Positions 62,187 through 64,000 of a stretch of 64,000 nucleotides of DNA are shown here, piece after piece. Each line of letters begins with the position of its first letter. Position 1 is the stretch's first letter. Source of the DNA: Lachnospiraceae bacterium JLR.KK008. Lineage in GTDB: Bacteria; Bacillota; Clostridia; Lachnospirales; Lachnospiraceae. The notes under the pieces are model-generated. The model ran no database searches, was not told the origin of the DNA, and saw only the letters and a program-made list of their open reading frames with translations. Location: contig CP143548.1 of the NCBI GenBank assembly GCA_037015955.1, forward strand, positions 1,202,001-1,266,000, read 5' to 3'. Made by a program: the position numbers and the translations under genes.

Positions 62187-62218
62187 TCTATCAGCTGTAA
62201 ATTCACGTGTTAATTTAC

Positions 62219-62247
62219 TTGCTATTTATCTGTGGATTGCATATAAT
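62219..62247 (+). promoter_or_regulatory. Sigma-A promoter of the toxin-antitoxin pair
   Basis: TTGCTA (62219-62224) and TATAAT (62242-62247) are 17 bp apart, 23 bp before the antitoxin start; the antitoxin presumably autoregulates here. Confidence 0.6.
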
Positions 62248-62269
62248 AAATGCAAAGGAGATGATGACT

Positions 62270-62515
62270 ATGCCAAATATTAAGCCAATATCAGATTTGC
62301 GAAATTATACAGAAGTATTAAAAGAAGTAAAAACAAACCAACCAGTGTATCTGACTCGGAATGGTCGGGGAGCATACGCTATTGTGGATGTTGACGAATT
62401 GGATCGATTAAAAGCAACTATTCAGCTTTTGACAAAACTGGAAGAAGGAGAGCAGTCTGCTAGAGAAAAGGGGTGGTTAACAGCGGATGAAGTAGAGGCT
62501 GCGTTGGGATTGTGA
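62270..62515 (+). CDS. Phd/YefM-type antitoxin
   Basis: 81 residues. The N-terminal DNA-binding part is PNIKPISDLRNYTEVLKEV with the YefM-like PVYLTRNGRGAYAIVDVDELDRL, and the C-terminal toxin-neutralising tail ends TADEVEAALGL. ATG 62270 is used because AAAGGAG (62254-62260) is nine bases away; the longer frame begins before the promoter. It neutralises the ParE/RelE-like toxin whose gene starts one base after the stop. Confidence 0.85.
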   Translation: MPNIKPISDLRNYTEVLKEVKTNQPVYLTRNGRGAYAIVDVDELDRLKATIQLLTKLEEGEQSAREKGWLTADEVEAALGL

Positions 62516-62516
62516 A

Positions 62517-62864
62517 ATGCCGAAATTGATTTATACACCAAAAGCGTTGGATGATCTACAGGGAATAAAGGCTTATGTTGCCAAGCAGTTTGGCGAGAGC
62601 AAGGCAAAATCCTGTGCCAAGGAGATTACATCAACTGTCAAACAGTTAGAATTGTTTCCGGGAGAAGGTCCTTGCTTAGAGGATCTGATAGAATATCCAA
62701 CAGATTACCATTATTTGGTTATAAAGCCTAATTATATTTTTTACAGGGTTGAGAGTGATACCGTAAGGGTTATCCGTATTCTAAATGAAAAACAGGATTT
62801 TTTACAGTTGCTATTCGGAATTAGCAGTATATCTGAAGAAGGAGAAGATTGCTGGGGTGAATAG
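62517..62864 (+). CDS. RelE/ParE-family toxin
   Basis: 115 residues with the RelE/ParE fold pattern: LIYTPKALDDLQGIKAYVAKQFG, LELFPGEGPCLEDL, then YHYLVIKPNYIFYRVESDTVRVIRILNEKQDF. The basic C-terminus with conserved Arg and Tyr fits ribosome- or gyrase-acting members; which is not clear. It is about 15 residues longer than usual at the end (acidic EEGEDCWGE). Intact and coupled to the antitoxin. Confidence 0.8.
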   Translation: MPKLIYTPKALDDLQGIKAYVAKQFGESKAKSCAKEITSTVKQLELFPGEGPCLEDLIEYPTDYHYLVIKPNYIFYRVESDTVRVIRILNEKQDFLQLLFGISSISEEGEDCWGE

Positions 62865-62876
62865 GGGATTATGTAG

Positions 62877-64000
62877 ATGAAGGAAGATTTAGTAAAGCTT
62901 ATAGAAGATACAGAGCAGATAAAGACAAAATTTCACAGCACGGGTGGACGAGGACTGCCTGTTCACAACGTAATATATGATAATGCGGACTTTACTTTGT
63001 GGAAACGAGAAGTGCAATTAGAGTTGCAGGAAATATATGACAGGACAAGTGATCAGTTTATATGGGATATTTTGGTACTAATTAAACAAGGTTTTAATAG
63101 TTGGAAAGATGAAAAATCCTTTAATGAATTACAAGGGGGATTACGGGCGATTTATAAAAATATAGACAAATATTATCCAAATAGTATTCAGAATTCGGTA
63201 TTATTGGAGGAAAGCCAAATGGCAGTTAAAAAGCCAAAGATATTCATTAGTCATGCAACAAAAGATAAGGACTATGTATCCATATTGGTTAATTTGTTGG
63301 AGGACATGGGACTAAGGGAGAGTCAAATATTCTGTTCGTCAGCCTCTGGATATGGTATTCCGCTTGATGAGGACATTTATGAGTATTTGAAAAAGCAGTT
63401 TGATGAATTTGACTTACATATTATTCTTGTTTTATCCAATAACTATTATGAAAGCGTTGCCAGCATGAATGAAATGGGAGCAGCATGGGTATTGCAAAAG
63501 AAGTATACGACAATCTTACTTCCGGGTTTTGAATTTATGGAGATAAAAGGTGCTATCAATCCGCGAAAAATAGGTCTTAAATTAGACAATGACTTGAATG
63601 ATGTCAAAGAGAAACTGGGTCAGCTTAAGGATATGGTTATTGAAGAATTTGGCTTAGAAAAGATAAGAGATGTACGCTGGGAGCAAAAAAGAGATCAGTT
63701 TATTACCGGAATAATGGAAATATGTAAAGAGCAGTCTTTGAGTGAAGAAGCATTGCAGATGCTTCAGGCTGCATGTGATACATTGGACGGGACAATTATT
63801 AAGACGTCGGATTTAAGTGGTGAGTATATTCAAGTGAGAAATAAAGATTTTATAACATCACAGAATAGAAGAGAGATATTAAGATGGACGAATGGATTGG
63901 ATGAATTGGTAAAAAGAGGCTTCGTTGAAGTAAAAGGTGATAAAGGAGAAATTTTTACTGTTTCCAAAAACGGATATGATTATGTTGAACAATTGAAATA
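62877..64000 (+). CDS. TIR-domain protein with N-terminal helical region and C-terminal winged-helix-like end
   Basis: 374 codons open to the right edge, ending in the codon LK and the two bases TA of a likely stop at 64001. Residues 1-115 are a helical, charged region (LELQEIYDRTSDQFIWDILVLIK); 119-240 are a TIR domain: KIFISHATKDKDYVSILVNLL (first strand and helix), IFCSSASGYGIPLDEDIY, and SMNEMGAAWVL, where Glu199 sits at the NADase glutamate. Residues about 285-374 look like a winged helix (EYIQVRNKDFITSQNRREIL; LVKRGFVEVKGDKGEIFTVSKNGYDYV). ATG 62877 has only a moderate AGGGG upstream and follows the RelE/ParE-like toxin by 12 bp. Probable NAD-consuming defence effector. Confidence 0.8.
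   Translation, partial: MKEDLVKLIEDTEQIKTKFHSTGGRGLPVHNVIYDNADFTLWKREVQLELQEIYDRTSDQFIWDILVLIKQGFNSWKDEKSFNELQGGLRAIYKNIDKYYPNSIQNSVLLEESQMAVKKPKIFISHATKDKDYVSILVNLLEDMGLRESQIFCSSASGYGIPLDEDIYEYLKKQFDEFDLHIILVLSNNYYESVASMNEMGAAWVLQKKYTTILLPGFEFMEIKGAINPRKIGLKLDNDLNDVKEKLGQLKDMVIEEFGLEKIRDVRWEQKRDQFITGIMEICKEQSLSEEALQMLQAACDTLDGTIIKTSDLSGEYIQVRNKDFITSQNRREILRWTNGLDELVKRGFVEVKGDKGEIFTVSKNGYDYVEQLK

Noticed and set aside
1-64000. CRISPR arrays, tRNA and rRNA genes
   Set aside because: No regular repeat-spacer series and no tRNA or rRNA consensus stretches were noticed on either strand by eye.

Overview
The window looks like a chromosomal segment of a motile, Gram-positive anaerobe of the Clostridia, most probably Lachnospiraceae. 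The evidence is a codY regulator, one very long flagellar/chemotaxis operon with FliY, CheC, CheD, FlbD and DUF6115-type genes, WYL and HxlR regulators, DUF4179 and DUF3788 proteins, strong purine-rich ribosome binding sites and gene arrangements typical of that family. No rRNA, tRNA or CRISPR array was seen.

Region 1 (1-9.97 kb) is a patchwork. It holds a truncated MATE exporter with a frameshifted MarR regulator, an HxlR regulator divergent from two small flavin reductases, a decayed serine recombinase, an ECF-type sigma factor overlapping a DUF4179 membrane protein, a DJ-1/PfpI protein divergent from a WYL regulator, a DUF3788 protein, and a secreted CAP-like protein with two repeats. Region 2 (10.0-16.9 kb) is a DNA-processing and housekeeping block: a PilT-like ATPase whose Walker A, Asp-box and His-box residues are all replaced, then comM, dprA, topA and codY.

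Region 3 (16.9-52.9 kb) is the fla/che locus, transcribed left to right with few gaps: flgB-flgC-fliE-fliF-G-H-I-J, a MotE-like gene, fliK, flgD, a TIGR02530-type gene, flgE, flbD, motA-motB, fliL-M-Y, cheY, fliO-P-Q-R, flhB-A-F-G, a PilZ protein, cheB-A-W-C-D, a small membrane protein, the flagellar sigma factor, a FapA/DUF342 protein and three poorly characterised genes. Together they encode basal body, export gate, hook, stator, switch and the chemotaxis signalling core. Flagellin, late hook-filament genes, flgM, receptors and cheR are absent here. A candidate sigma-28 promoter lies inside the operon before fliK. rpsB and tsf follow, with their own promoter embedded in the upstream terminator.

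Region 4 (54.8-64.0 kb) is an AT-rich defence/toxin-antitoxin island directly downstream of tsf, where pyrH and frr are often found. It has an apparently intact three-gene ABC-3C system (nuclease-like effector, middle component, DUF3732 ATPase with a zinc-hook-like CPFC). A VapD-like gene follows, behind a partner ORF with one amber codon. Next come a broken HTH/nucleotidyltransferase pair and a multiply frameshifted SIR2-like gene, then an intact Phd/YefM-ParE/RelE pair and an intact TIR-domain protein running to the window edge. Two similar terminators bracket the ABC-3C/VapD part. The island mixes working and decaying systems, which suggests turnover.
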